64,000 nucleotides of DNA from VRUE01 sp963814915 (GCA_963814915.1 CAWFEI010000007.1:94836-158835); one strand, 5' to 3'; shown: positions 9,515 to 18,066, counted from the stretch's first letter. Notes: generated from the sequence alone by a model not told the origin. Numbers and translations: made by a program.

Positions 9515-10438
9515 ATGAACGAGAACGCTCAACGAGTCGCGGTGATTGATGTCGGCAGCAACTCGACCCGGCTGCTGATCGCCGATGTCGACGGCGACGT
9601 CGCCGTGGTCGAGCGGCTCAGCCGCGTCACCCGGCTCGGTCGCGGCGTCGACCTCTCCGGCCAGCTCGCCGACGAGGCGATGGAGTCGGCCTGCGCGGCG
9701 ATCGGCGATTACGTCGCGCTCTGCGACGAGCGCCAGGTCGCGCGCACGGTCGCGATCGCGACCAGCGCCGTGCGCGACGCCTCCAACGGCAGCGCCTTCG
9801 TCGCCGAGCTGCGCGAGCGCTTCGCTCTCTCCGCCCGCGTCCTCGACGGCGGCGAGGAGGCGCGCCTCACCTACCGCGGCGCCACCGCCGAGCGCCCACC
9901 CGATTCGCCGACCCTCGTGATCGACATCGGCGGCGGCTCGACCGAGATGATCGTCGGCACCGGGACCGAGATCGCCTTCCACGCCTCGCTGCAGGCCGGC
10001 GTCGTCCGCCACACCGAGCGCCACGTCTCCGGCGACCCGCCGACCGTGGGCGAGCTGGAGGCCCTGGCCGGAGACGTCAGGTCGTTGATCGCCGCCGCCC
10101 GCGAGGACGGCGGGCCCGTCGAGGCGACGGAGGGCATCGCGGTCGCCGGCACGCCCACCTCGCTCGCCGCGGTCGAGCTCGGCCTTGAGCCATACGACCC
10201 GGCCCGCGTGCACGGGCACGTCCTCTCGATCGAGACGATCCAGCGCGAGCTCTCGCGCTTCGCCTCCGCCCCGCTGGCCGAGCGCGCGGCGATCCCCGGC
10301 CTGCACCCCGACCGCGCCCCGACGATCATCGCCGGCTGCGTGGTCCTGATCGAGGCGATGCGCGCCTTCGATCTCGACCGGATCCGGGTCTCCGAGCACG
10401 ACATCCTCTACGGGATGGCGCTCGAGGCCGCCCGCTAG
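9515..10438 (+). CDS. ppx: Ppx/GppA family exopolyphosphatase / guanosine pentaphosphatase
   Basis: 307-residue ASKHA-fold phosphatase. Phosphate-1 motif VAVIDVGSNSTRLLIAD near the N-terminus and phosphate-2 motif VIDIGGGSTEMIVG around residue 145 are intact, as are the later GTPTSLAA and HDILYGMA segments. Proteins of this short two-domain type degrade inorganic polyphosphate or hydrolyse pppGpp to ppGpp; sequence alone does not decide between them. It lacks the C-terminal HD-like domain of long E. coli forms and matches the short actinobacterial Ppx. It stands alone, divergent from tRNA-fMet, with a possible hairpin terminator at 10483-10506. Confidence 0.9.
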   Translation: MNENAQRVAVIDVGSNSTRLLIADVDGDVAVVERLSRVTRLGRGVDLSGQLADEAMESACAAIGDYVALCDERQVARTVAIATSAVRDASNGSAFVAELRERFALSARVLDGGEEARLTYRGATAERPPDSPTLVIDIGGGSTEMIVGTGTEIAFHASLQAGVVRHTERHVSGDPPTVGELEALAGDVRSLIAAAREDGGPVEATEGIAVAGTPTSLAAVELGLEPYDPARVHGHVLSIETIQRELSRFASAPLAERAAIPGLHPDRAPTIIAGCVVLIEAMRAFDLDRIRVSEHDILYGMALEAAR

Positions 10439-10887
10439 CCGCTCCCCCGCGCCCTGCGCAGACGCCGTGGGCATGAACACTGCCGGGTCAATCCCGTGTG
10501 ACCCGGTGTACAGACGAGTTTTCGGCACCCGTCCAGTTGGGTAAACGTGTCGATCGAAGCCCAAAAACTTGGTAAAGTGCTTCTACCGAATTGTCAGTAG
10601 CAGGATATCCAGCTCCTAGACATTCCGGATAGGCGAGCGCATACTCGTCACATCGGGGAGGAGGTGAAGACGAGAGTCTCCATCACTGAACCGGTCATAG
10701 GGTTCGGACGATTGCCGCATCATGGCGCCTCCCGCCGTCTGGGCCCAACGAATAAAGAACCGGCCCCCGAAGACGTACCCCTGCCCGTCCTGGGGGGCCA
10801 ACTTGAATCGGTCGCCAGCGATGGCGGCCGATTCTCGTTTGCGCCCGGGTTGGCGCCAACCTGGCTGGCCAGCCAGGTTCGGCTCTA
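10439..10887. other. 449-bp intergenic region with hairpins
   Basis: No credible gene: the minus-strand open frame 10616-10891 is short, lacks a Shine-Dalgarno site and resembles nothing known. An 8-bp stem CCGGGTCA/TGACCCGG at 10483-10506 lies 45 bases after the ppx stop and could end its transcript, although no T run follows directly. Two palindromes sit at the other end (10849-10879). Confidence 0.5.
10849..10879. repeat. Two abutting perfect palindromes downstream of the TPP enzyme gene
   Basis: GTTGGCGCCAAC (10849-10860) is a 12-base perfect palindrome; it shares AAC with a 22-base perfect palindrome at 10858-10879 whose half site is AACCTGGCTGG. They begin 9 bases after the stop at 10888 on the minus strand. 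No T run follows, so a terminator without U tract or a protein-binding dyad are both possible. Confidence 0.5.
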
Positions 10888-12501
10888 TCAAGCCAGATTC
10901 GACTTGCGCGGGTAGACGACCTCGGGGTCGGTGAGGACGTTGACGAGGGTCGGCTTGCCGGACTCGAAGGCCCGCTCCAACGCCGGCCGGAGCTCGCTCG
11001 GCTCGCGCACCAGGACCCCGTCGCAGCCGAGCGCCTCGACGACCTTCTCGTAGCGAGTCTCCGGCCGCAGCTCGGCCGCGACCGAGTAGCCGTAGAGGAA
11101 TTTCATCGGGTGATGCTCGAGCGCCCAGATGCCGTTGTTGCCCATCACACCGACCACAGGCAGACCGTGACGCGCCAAAGTGTCGAACTCCATGCCCGCG
11201 AAGCCGAATGCGCCATCGCCGAGCAGAAGGCAGACCTGGCGCTCCGGATGGGCGAGCTTGGCGCCGATCGCCTGGCCGGGGCCGGCGCCGAGGCAGCCGA
11301 ACGGGCCCGGGTCCATCCAGCAGCCCGCCTCGTAGGTGTCGATGAAGCGGCCGGCGTAGGAGACGAAGTCGCCGCCGTCGCCGATCACGATCGCATCGCG
11401 ATCGAGCACCTCCCCCAGCTCCCTGTAGACGCGAACCGGGTGCAGGGGCGACCTTTCGTCGTTCAGCTCGGCCGCCTCGGCGGCGCGCTTCTCGGCCTCC
11501 ACCTCGCGCAGCTGCGCCAGCCAGGCGTCGGTGCGGCCGCGTCCCGCGCCGAGCGACTCACGAATCGCCGCCAGCGTCACCGCCACGTCGCCGACCAGGT
11601 CGACCCGCGGGGCACGGTTGGCGCTCAGCGCGTTCGGCGCCGGGTCGAGGCGGATCAGCTCGGTCTGCTCGCCGAAGCTGGCGCCGAAGCCGAGCCGGAA
11701 GTCGATCGGCACCCCGATCACGAGCGCCACGTCGGCCCCCTGCAGGCCGGCCCCGCGCGCCCGGCTGAAGGCCAGCTCGTGATCGGCCGGCAGGCAACCG
11801 CGGGCGAGGCCGTTGAGGAAGACGGGGATCCCGAGCGCCTCCGCCAGCGCCCGCAGCTCGTCCTCGCCGTGACCCCAATAGAGGCCGGTCCCGGCCATGA
11901 TCGCCGGCCGCTCGGCGCCTTCGAGCAGCCCCACGGCCTCCTCGACCCCCTCCGCGGGCCGCACCGCCGCGGCGGCGACGGGCGGGACATCCGCCTCGCC
12001 CTCACTGAAGATCACGTCGAGCGGGTAGTCGACGAAGGTGGGCCCGTAGGGGGCGCTCAAAGCCAGATCGAGCGCCGCCGCGGTCCGCGCCCCGATCGCG
12101 CCGGGGTCCTTGACCGTCTCGGCCGACTTGACCAGCGGCTCGACGAACGGAAGGTGATCGATCTCCTGCAGCGAGCCCGACCCCCAGCGCATCTCCGGCG
12201 CCCGCCCGCCGAGCACGCAGACGGGCGAGCTGTTGGCCTGGGCGCCGGCGATCGCGCTGAGCCCGTTGGTCACGCCCGGCCCGGCGGTGAGCGCCGCCAC
12301 GCCGGCCCGACGCGTCGCCTTCGCGAAGCCCTCCGCCGCGAACGCCGCGGTCTGCTCGTGGCGCACGTCGACGATCTCGATCCCCTCCGCTTTGCAACCG
12401 TCGTAGATCGAGAAGAGATGGCCGCCGGAGAGTGTGAAGAGGTGCGTCACGCCACGCGACTTGAGCGCCCTGGCAACGATCCTCCCGCCGTGCTCAGACA
12501 T
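10888..12501 (-). CDS. Thiamine-diphosphate-dependent enzyme (acetolactate synthase-like)
   Basis: 537-residue three-domain ThDP enzyme. The N-terminal PYR domain has the catalytic Glu in VRHEQTAAFAAEG and the GPGVTNGLSAI loop; the middle domain (~190-330) is the degenerate Rossmann fold; the C-terminal PP domain has the cofactor motif GDGAFGF...NN (about residues 440-470). It belongs to the ALS/oxalyl-CoA decarboxylase/ILVBL-like superfamily, where substrates range from pyruvate to 2-hydroxyacyl-CoA. No small regulatory subunit or ilv gene is nearby, so biosynthetic acetolactate synthase is unlikely and I leave the substrate open. It reads towards the palindromes at 10849-10879 and is divergent from tRNA-Leu. 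Confidence 0.85.
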   Translation of the reverse strand: MSEHGGRIVARALKSRGVTHLFTLSGGHLFSIYDGCKAEGIEIVDVRHEQTAAFAAEGFAKATRRAGVAALTAGPGVTNGLSAIAGAQANSSPVCVLGGRAPEMRWGSGSLQEIDHLPFVEPLVKSAETVKDPGAIGARTAAALDLALSAPYGPTFVDYPLDVIFSEGEADVPPVAAAAVRPAEGVEEAVGLLEGAERPAIMAGTGLYWGHGEDELRALAEALGIPVFLNGLARGCLPADHELAFSRARGAGLQGADVALVIGVPIDFRLGFGASFGEQTELIRLDPAPNALSANRAPRVDLVGDVAVTLAAIRESLGAGRGRTDAWLAQLREVEAEKRAAEAAELNDERSPLHPVRVYRELGEVLDRDAIVIGDGGDFVSYAGRFIDTYEAGCWMDPGPFGCLGAGPGQAIGAKLAHPERQVCLLLGDGAFGFAGMEFDTLARHGLPVVGVMGNNGIWALEHHPMKFLYGYSVAAELRPETRYEKVVEALGCDGVLVREPSELRPALERAFESGKPTLVNVLTDPEVVYPRKSNLA

Positions 12502-12536
12502 TGGAAAAGCCTATCGGCGTGGATACGATCGCCGAT

Positions 12537-12622
12537 GCCCGGGTGGCGAAACTGGCAAAAGCGGCGCACTTAAAATGCGCTGCCCCTTCGGGGGCTTGCG
12601 GGTTCGAGTCCCGCCCCGGGCA
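12537..12622 (+). tRNA. tRNA-Leu (UAA)
   Basis: 86-base class II tRNA: acceptor GCCCGGG pairs with CCCGGGC at 12615-12621, anticodon TAA in the loop CTTAAAA, a long variable arm (TGCCCCTTCGGGGGCT) and T loop GGTTCGAGTCC. CCA is not encoded. It reads one UUA codon, rare in this GC-rich genome. Confidence 0.95.
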
Positions 12623-12783
12623 TCGCTTACGCCTCCGCGTACAACCCAGGCGCCTTCCCGGACAGGTTCGGACGCCTAAATGCCGGGTAAATGTTTGTAC
12701 AGAGCGCAACTATCGCGCTGTTACGGTGTCTCTACTTACGAAGACGACGCCATTCGCAACGCCTTTCCCTGGAGGAGTGAAGC

Positions 12784-14487
12784 TTGGAGGCATCGGCTCT
12801 AACCCACGCCAGTCAGCGCGGACTTCTCGCCCGCCGCTCCCCCTTGCTGAAACTGCAGGGGGACGAAAAGCTGATCGCGATGGCGCGCAACGGCAACGCC
12901 GGCGCCTTCGAGACGATCGTCGACCGCTATCAGGCGCGGCTGCTGGGCTTCTGCCGCCAGATGCTCGGCTCCACCGAGGACGCCGAGGACGTTCTTCAGG
13001 AGGTCTTCGTCAACGCCTACCGGGCGATGCTCGCCGACGAGCGGGAGATCAACCTGCGCCCGTGGCTGTACCGGATCGCCCGCAACCGCTGCCTCAACCA
13101 CCTGCGTAAACCGACCGCCGACGCACAGGAATCGATGGACATGGTTCCCGTCGTCGAGGCCGCCTCGACCGCGGAGAAGGTCAGCAACCGCGAGGAGTTC
13201 CGCCAGCTGCTGACCGATGTCGGCAAGCTTCCCGAGACGCAGCGCTCTGCCCTGCTCCTGCGTGAGATGGACGCAATGTCCTACGAGGAAATCGCGTCCA
13301 CGATGGAGACCAGCGTGCCGTCCGTCAAGTCGCTGCTGGTGCGGGCGCGGATCTCCCTCGCCGAGGCGAGCCAGGCCCGCCAGCTGACCTGCGGCGAGGT
13401 GCGGCTCGAGCTGGCCGAGGCCGCCGAGGGCCTGCGCAAGGTCTCCGGTCCGGTGCGGCGCCACGTGCGCGACTGCGAGGAATGCGCCGACTTCCGCAGC
13501 CAGGTGCGTTCCAACGACAAGGTGATGGCCGCGCTCTTCCCGGCGGGCGCCCTCGTCGCCCTCAAGGGCTTGATCCTAGGCAAACTCGGATTCGGCGGGG
13601 CGGGCGGCGGCGCGACAGCCGGCGCCTCCGGTGGAGCCGGAGCGGCCGGAGCCGGAGCGACCGCGAGCGCGGGAGCTTCCGCGGCCGCGACCGGCGCCGC
13701 CGGCGCCGGCGCCGGCGCCGGCGCCGTGGGCGGCGTCGGAGCGGCGCTGGGTGGCGGCAGCGCGGCAGGTGGCATCGGCGCCGTGGGCGGCGCGATCGGC
13801 ACCAAGGCGGTCGCCGGAGTCGTCACGGCCGCGGTGATCACGGCCGGCGCGGTCGAGGTCAACCAGAAGTCCGACACGACGCCCGTGCCGCGAGCCAACC
13901 CGCCGGCCAAGGTTTCCTCGGCCCACCGCGAACCGCTCGCGGTCGCGCCACGCCACGTCGCCACGTCGCCGCAGCCCGAGCCGCAGGCGGTCGAACAGGG
14001 CGTCGCACCCGCACCTCAGCCGCCGGTCGAACCGGCCCCGACGCCGGCACCTGCCGACCCGGCCCCCGCGCCCGCGCCCGCGCCGAGCGGGGGCACCGAT
14101 GCCGCCGGCCAGTCGAACACCGCCGACGGCGACACGACGCCGGGCAAAGCCAGCGCGCCGAAGATCACCGCCGCCAAATCGCCGACCAGCACCGCGGGCG
14201 CCCCGACGGGCAGCGAAACGGTGGTCGTGACGGTGGGCGGCTCGGCTCCGCCGGCCGAAAGCTCGCCCCCGGCCGAAAGCAGCTCGCCGCCGGCCGAAAG
14301 CTGCCCCGCCGCCCCCGGCCGAAAGCTCGCCCCCGCCGCCGGCCGAAAGCAGCCCGCCCGCGGAATCGACCCCGCCGAGCGAACCGCCCGCCAGCGAACC
14401 GCCGGCCGAAACGACTCCGCCGCCGCCCTCGCCGCCGGGCAGCAGCACGGGCGAGTCGAGCTCAGGCGCCGCCGAGTAAGCGCCTAG
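12784..14487 (+). CDS. Membrane-anchored ECF sigma factor fused to a ZAS-like anti-sigma domain
   Basis: TTG start at 12784 is fixed by GGAGGAG six bases upstream. Residues ~25-100 are sigma region 2 (AFETIVDRYQARLLGF...AEDVLQEVFVNAYR) and ~140-200 region 4 (LPETQRSALLLREM...SVPSVKSLLVRARI). Then a zinc-binding anti-sigma-like domain with HxxxCxxC (HVRDCEEC) and an upstream Cys, a Gly/Ala linker encoded by GCCGGC repeats, one membrane helix (VAGVVTAAVITAGAVEV) and a Pro-rich outer tail with PPAES repeats. A missing base near 14303 breaks the tail: in the neighbouring frame PPAES continues to a TAA at 14477-14479, four bases from the convergent gene; the literal frame ends at 14487. One polypeptide thus combines sigma factor, its inhibitor and an external sensor tail. 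Confidence 0.85.
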   Translation: MEASALTHASQRGLLARRSPLLKLQGDEKLIAMARNGNAGAFETIVDRYQARLLGFCRQMLGSTEDAEDVLQEVFVNAYRAMLADEREINLRPWLYRIARNRCLNHLRKPTADAQESMDMVPVVEAASTAEKVSNREEFRQLLTDVGKLPETQRSALLLREMDAMSYEEIASTMETSVPSVKSLLVRARISLAEASQARQLTCGEVRLELAEAAEGLRKVSGPVRRHVRDCEECADFRSQVRSNDKVMAALFPAGALVALKGLILGKLGFGGAGGGATAGASGGAGAAGAGATASAGASAAATGAAGAGAGAGAVGGVGAALGGGSAAGGIGAVGGAIGTKAVAGVVTAAVITAGAVEVNQKSDTTPVPRANPPAKVSSAHREPLAVAPRHVATSPQPEPQAVEQGVAPAPQPPVEPAPTPAPADPAPAPAPAPSGGTDAAGQSNTADGDTTPGKASAPKITAAKSPTSTAGAPTGSETVVVTVGGSAPPAESSPPAESSSPPAESCPAAPGRKLAPAAGRKQPARGIDPAERTARQRTAGRNDSAAALAAGQQHGRVELRRRRVSA

Positions 14488-15197
14488 GCGCTGTGTGACT
14501 CGCCGGGCTTGAGCAGCACGACCTGAGCCGAGGTCTGCGACTCGACCTCGGACTTGAAGGCGCCGCTGTCGACCTCGATCGGCGGGAAGGTGTCGTAGTG
14601 CATCGGGATCACCGTCCCGGCGCCGACGAATTGCGCCGCGACAACCGCGTCGTGGCGATCCATCGTGTAGTGGCCGCCGATCGGAAGCATGACGACGTCG
14701 ACCGGGTTGCGCTCGGCAATCAGCTTCATGTCGCTGAACAGACAGGTGTCCCCCGCGTGGTAGACGGTCTTGCCGCCGATGTTGATCAGCAGCCCGGTGG
14801 CCGTGCCGATCACGATCCCGTGCTCGGCGCTGAACGGCGCCTCTTCGGAGCCGGGCAGGGTGCTCGTGTGCCAGGCGGGGACGAGCTTGATCCAGCCCCA
14901 GTCGAAACTGACCGTGCCGCCGAGGTTCGGGTCGGAGACGTCCTCGACGCCCTTTGACTTGAGCCATTCGGCGAGCTCGACGACGCCGACGCAATGCGCG
15001 CCGGTCCGCCGCGCGACCGGCACCGCGTCGGCCATGTGGTCGGCGTGGCCGTGCGTGATCGCGATGTGGGTCGGCTCGACTTCCTCAGCGGTGTGGACCG
15101 CCGCCGGGTTGTTGGGCTTGAGGAAGGGGTCGACGAGGACCGTCGTCTCCCCCTCGCTCAGCTCGAAGCACGAGTGGCCGTGGAACTTGATCTCCAT
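14484..15197 (-). CDS. UPF0173-type metal-dependent hydrolase (metallo-beta-lactamase fold)
   Basis: 237-residue compact MBL-fold protein. The HGHSCFE start is typical of UPF0173/UlaG-like enzymes; the metal site THGHADHM is intact and further metal ligands are seen in AWH (~108) and YHAGDT (~166), with a final MHYDTFPP. Family members are poorly characterised hydrolases, some acting on cyclic phosphoesters or lactones. It is convergent with the sigma gene and shares a minus-strand unit with the small upstream gene (start of this gene lies two bases after that gene's upstream partner ends). Confidence 0.88.
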   Translation of the reverse strand: MEIKFHGHSCFELSEGETTVLVDPFLKPNNPAAVHTAEEVEPTHIAITHGHADHMADAVPVARRTGAHCVGVVELAEWLKSKGVEDVSDPNLGGTVSFDWGWIKLVPAWHTSTLPGSEEAPFSAEHGIVIGTATGLLINIGGKTVYHAGDTCLFSDMKLIAERNPVDVVMLPIGGHYTMDRHDAVVAAQFVGAGTVIPMHYDTFPPIEVDSGAFKSEVESQTSAQVVLLKPGESHSA

Positions 15198-15199
15198 CT

Positions 15200-15535
15200 T
15201 CAGCTCTCTCCTTCTTGCGATTCGGGGCCGGCGCCCTCGGTCATCTCCTCTTTCAGTGCCCAGCCGACGGCGACTCCAACCATCATCCCCATCCGCGCCT
15301 CCTCGGCGAGCAGGGTGCGGACGGCGGCGATCCGCTCCTCCGGGTCGGGCACGGTGGCCGCCTTCAGCGACTCGGACTCGTGCGACTCGCCGAACCAGCC
15401 GCCCTCGGCGAGCGCGGCGGCAAGCACGCGCTGCAGCTGTGGGGCCGCCCGGGCGACGATCGTCTCGGCCTCGGCGAAGCGGTCGGCCTCCGCCAGCCGC
15501 TCGATCGCGGCTTCGAGTCGCTCGTCCAATTGCAC
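15200..15535 (-). CDS. Conserved hypothetical protein, helical
   Basis: 111-residue soluble protein with no family I recognise. GTG at 15535 begins the regular sequence (QLDERLEAAIERLAEADRF); the frame is open to 15598 but that extension is Arg-rich and unlikely. The first half is an amphipathic helix pair, the second carries ARMGMMVGVAVGWALKEE and an acidic tail. Its stop lies directly before the UPF0173 gene start, so the two are probably one transcript. Function unknown. Confidence 0.6.
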   Translation of the reverse strand: MQLDERLEAAIERLAEADRFAEAETIVARAAPQLQRVLAAALAEGGWFGESHESESLKAATVPDPEERIAAVRTLLAEEARMGMMVGVAVGWALKEEMTEGAGPESQEGES

Positions 15536-15642
15536 CAGGTGGACACTAGCCGGGCGGCGCACCAGTCGCCCCCGGACGCGGGATTGAGGGCCATCCATAC
15601 CTGATTCTCTGGCCCCTCATGGGACAGAGAAGGCGCGTTTGA

Positions 15643-16407
15643 TCAATGGCGCAGAGTCGAGGCGGCGAGGCCCGCGAGGCCGCCGACCGCGCCGCCGACG
15701 AGGCCGGCGAAGACGTCGGCGGTCGACTCGAAGATCGGCAGCGCGAGCAGGACCGCCGCCGCGACGGCAACACCGATCCGGTCGTAGTCCTGGTCGACCG
15801 CGCCGTGCGCCTCGGCGCGGCGGATCGCAAACCAGGCGGCGACCGCGCCCAACGCGATCCCGTTGCCACCCGCGATCACGACGATGTCGCCCCGGGCGTC
15901 GGCGATGCCGCTCGCCGCAAGCATCCCCAGCGAGCCGCAGGCGATCAGCAGCACGGCCGTCGCGGGGCTGCCGAGGCGGCGCTCGACAGCGGCGCCGAAG
16001 ATCGCCAGGCCGATCGCGACGACGAAGAGGTAGCCGACGTCGACGTAGGCGAAGGGCGCGGTGAGGAAGCGCCACCACTCGCCGTGGAACGGCACCCCTA
16101 GGCCGCCGAGGGTGACCAGGGACGCACCGCTCGCCTGCTCGACCAAAAGCAGCGCCGCCGAGGCCAGGATCACGGCCATGGTCGCGTATGGACGCTGGGT
16201 CGCGGCGGCGCCGCGTGACGGCAGCTTGATACGGAAGAGTCGGCTCGCTCTGCCCCGCCGTGGCTTCGCCTCAAGACCGTCGCCGCGCCGCTCCAGCTTC
16301 GGCGCCCGCTTGCGCAGCCGCGCGCCGCAGTATGGGCACTCGGTTACGTAGGGACTGACCTCGGAGCCGCAGTTCTTGCAGATGACGCTGAGCTCAGTCT
16401 CGCTCAT
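15643..16407 (-). CDS. Zinc-ribbon rhomboid-like protein, predicted inactive
   Basis: 254 residues starting at ATG 16407; the open frame beyond is antisense to the aldolase. An N-terminal zinc ribbon (CKNC...CPYC, ~9-27) and a basic linker lead into six membrane segments of the rhomboid fold, with the loop-1 motif EWWRFLTAPF and helix 2 ending ERRLG. The catalytic GxSG is replaced by GGNG (Ser to Asn) and the partner His in the last helix by Gly (DVFAGLVGG where DVxAHLGG is expected); the HxxxN motif of helix 2 is also lost. I therefore predict a pseudoprotease, perhaps binding rather than cutting membrane clients. It is divergent from the aldolase gene. Confidence 0.8.
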   Translation of the reverse strand: MSETELSVICKNCGSEVSPYVTECPYCGARLRKRAPKLERRGDGLEAKPRRGRASRLFRIKLPSRGAAATQRPYATMAVILASAALLLVEQASGASLVTLGGLGVPFHGEWWRFLTAPFAYVDVGYLFVVAIGLAIFGAAVERRLGSPATAVLLIACGSLGMLAASGIADARGDIVVIAGGNGIALGAVAAWFAIRRAEAHGAVDQDYDRIGVAVAAAVLLALPIFESTADVFAGLVGGAVGGLAGLAASTLRH

Positions 16408-16499
16408 GGTCAATCGAGGATAACCGCCCGGTGAAAGGCGCTCCCCGCGCGACCCGGTGGCATACTGCCGGAACACCCATCTTCGAGGAGGAATAGAGC

Positions 16500-17420
16500 G
16501 TGGAGTTGAAGAGTCTGACCGAGCAGAAATCGCTTCTGGCCGAGCTGGCGCCCGGCAAACGGACCCGCCTTCGCCGCCTGCTGTTCGAGTTCGGGCCTGG
16601 CAACGGCACCCTGATGCTGCTGCCGATCGACCAGGGCATCGAGCACGGCCCGCGCGACTTCTTCCCCAACCCGGCCTCCAAGGACCCCGACTACCAGTTC
16701 CGCCTCGCGGCGGAGGCCGGCTACTCGGCCCTCGCCTGCCAGATCGGGATGGCAACCAAGTACTACCCCGACTACGCCGGCCAGGTGCCGCTGATCCTCA
16801 AGGTCAACGGCAAGACCGACATCCCCTCCTCGGCCCGGGCCTTCTCGACCTGCAACGCGAGCGTCGAGGACGCCGTGCGGCTCGGCGCCGACGCGGTCGG
16901 CTACACGCTCTACGTCGGCTCGCCGCGCCAGGACGAGGACCTTGCCCAGCTGCGCGGCGTGCGCGAAGACTGCGACCGCTACGGCATGCCGCTGATCGTC
17001 TGGTCCTACCCGCGCGGGGAAGCGGTCGAAGGCAAGGGCGGCCCCAACTCCTTCTACGCGATCGACTACGCCGCGCGGATGGCGATGGAGATGGGCGCCG
17101 ACGTGGTCAAGCTCAACATGCCGAAGATCGACCCCGCCAAGGACAAGGACGCCCCGGCGCCCTACAACGAGATGGAAGTCGACCAGGCGACGGCGATCCA
17201 GCACTGCGTCGAGTCCGCGGGCCGCGCGCTCGTCGTCCTCTCCGGCGGCTCCAAGGTCGACGACGACGTCGTCCTCAACCACTGTCGCGAGGTCATGCAG
17301 GCGGGCGGCAGCGGCGTCATCTTCGGCCGTAACGTCTGGCAGCGCGAGCGGAACGAGGCGCTGGAGATAATCGCCCAGATCAAGGAGAGCCTGCTCAGCA
17401 ACGTCAGGCGCACCCCATAG
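16500..17420 (+). CDS. fba: Class I fructose-bisphosphate aldolase, DhnA/archaeal type
   Basis: 306 residues; GTG at 16500 is supported by GAGGAGGAA about seven bases upstream. TIM barrel of the DhnA family: LLPIDQGIEHGPRDFF (residues ~41-56) forms the phosphate site and the Schiff-base lysine is in DVVKLNMPK (~residue 205), with the closing phosphate loop VLSGGSKV and GVIFGRNVWQR. It cleaves fructose 1,6-bisphosphate to dihydroxyacetone phosphate and glyceraldehyde 3-phosphate (or condenses them). Together with enolase at 22.3 kb it represents central glycolysis in this window. A structured R3 repeat starts three bases after its stop and could serve as terminator. Confidence 0.92.
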   Translation: MELKSLTEQKSLLAELAPGKRTRLRRLLFEFGPGNGTLMLLPIDQGIEHGPRDFFPNPASKDPDYQFRLAAEAGYSALACQIGMATKYYPDYAGQVPLILKVNGKTDIPSSARAFSTCNASVEDAVRLGADAVGYTLYVGSPRQDEDLAQLRGVREDCDRYGMPLIVWSYPRGEAVEGKGGPNSFYAIDYAARMAMEMGADVVKLNMPKIDPAKDKDAPAPYNEMEVDQATAIQHCVESAGRALVVLSGGSKVDDDVVLNHCREVMQAGGSGVIFGRNVWQRERNEALEIIAQIKESLLSNVRRTP

Positions 17421-17423
17421 GCG

Positions 17424-17531
17424 CCGCGTCCAGCAGGGCCTCCACTTAACTTTTTCGGTGAATCGCGGTCGGGCTGGCGCCCGGAGCAGTCGACGAAAAA
17501 GTACAAGACGTTCCGGCCCTACCGGACGCGG
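17424..17531 (+). repeat. R3 palindromic element, copy 1
   Basis: Outer arms CCGCGTCCAGCAGGGCC (17424-17440) and its near complement (17515-17531), 15 of 17 paired. Inside, ACTTTTTCG (17449-17457) pairs with CGAAAAAGT (17494-17502). The internal-loop sequences CTCCACTTA and ACAAGACGTTCC recur in copy 3 (29727-29839, opposite orientation). It begins directly after the aldolase stop and overlaps the annotated start of the nuclease gene. Confidence 0.8.
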
Positions 17532-18066
17532 CACTATCGGCAGCCTGGTGTTGCTGGTGGTGGTGGTGCTGGTAGTTCTGCGCCCTTGGGAGGGGGAGTC
17601 TGAAGAGGGGGCGATGTCCGCGAGGGCGCTGGTGACGCGGGTTGTCGATGGGGACACGATCGAAGCCAAGATCGGCGACCGCGTCGAGGACGTGCGGCTG
17701 ATCGGCATCGACACGCCGGAGACGGTCAAGCCCGACACGCCGGTGCAGTGCTTCGGCGAGCGAGCTTCGCACTTCACGAAACAGCGGCTGAGCGGACAGC
17801 GCGTGCGGCTGGTCTTCGGCGTCGAGCGCCGCGACATCTACGGAAGGCTGCTGGCCTACGTCTACCTCGCGGATCCGACTTTGTCGTCGCCCCAACAACC
17901 AAAAAACCGACAGCGCGGGCGCTTCTTCAACCCGATCCTGGTCCGCCGCGGGCTCGCCCGCAGCCTGACGATCCCGCCCAACGACCGCTACGCGGCGCTC
18001 TTCCGCCGCCTCGAGCTCGCCGCCGCCCGGGCCGGGCGTGGCCTCTGGGGCGCCTGCGGGCCGTGA
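17458..18066 (+). CDS. Thermonuclease (SNase) family protein, membrane-anchored
   Basis: Staphylococcal nuclease-like OB-fold enzyme. The core has VVDGDTIEA, the active-site LIGIDTPETVKP, the RLVFGVERRDIYGRLLAYVYL segment with catalytic Arg/Glu, and the final ARAGRGLWGAC. It should cleave DNA and RNA with calcium. A membrane helix (IGSLVLLVVVVLVVL) precedes the domain, so it acts outside the membrane. Start is uncertain: GTG 17458 lies inside the loop of an R3 repeat and yields an Arg/Ser-rich lead; GTG 17548 would start at the helix, and ATG 17614 with a nearby GAGGGGG would give a soluble form. Same strand as the aldolase gene, 37 bases apart. Confidence 0.82.
   Translation: MNRGRAGARSSRRKSTRRSGPTGRGTIGSLVLLVVVVLVVLRPWEGESEEGAMSARALVTRVVDGDTIEAKIGDRVEDVRLIGIDTPETVKPDTPVQCFGERASHFTKQRLSGQRVRLVFGVERRDIYGRLLAYVYLADPTLSSPQQPKNRQRGRFFNPILVRRGLARSLTIPPNDRYAALFRRLELAAARAGRGLWGACGP

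Noticed and set aside
10616..10891. 91-codon minus-strand open frame in the intergenic region
   Set aside because: No Shine-Dalgarno site, atypical composition, and crosses the palindromes; no family resemblance.
13692..13725. GCCGGC tandem repeat as a regulatory or mobile repeat
   Set aside because: It encodes the Gly/Ala linker of the sigma fusion and is simple low-complexity coding sequence.
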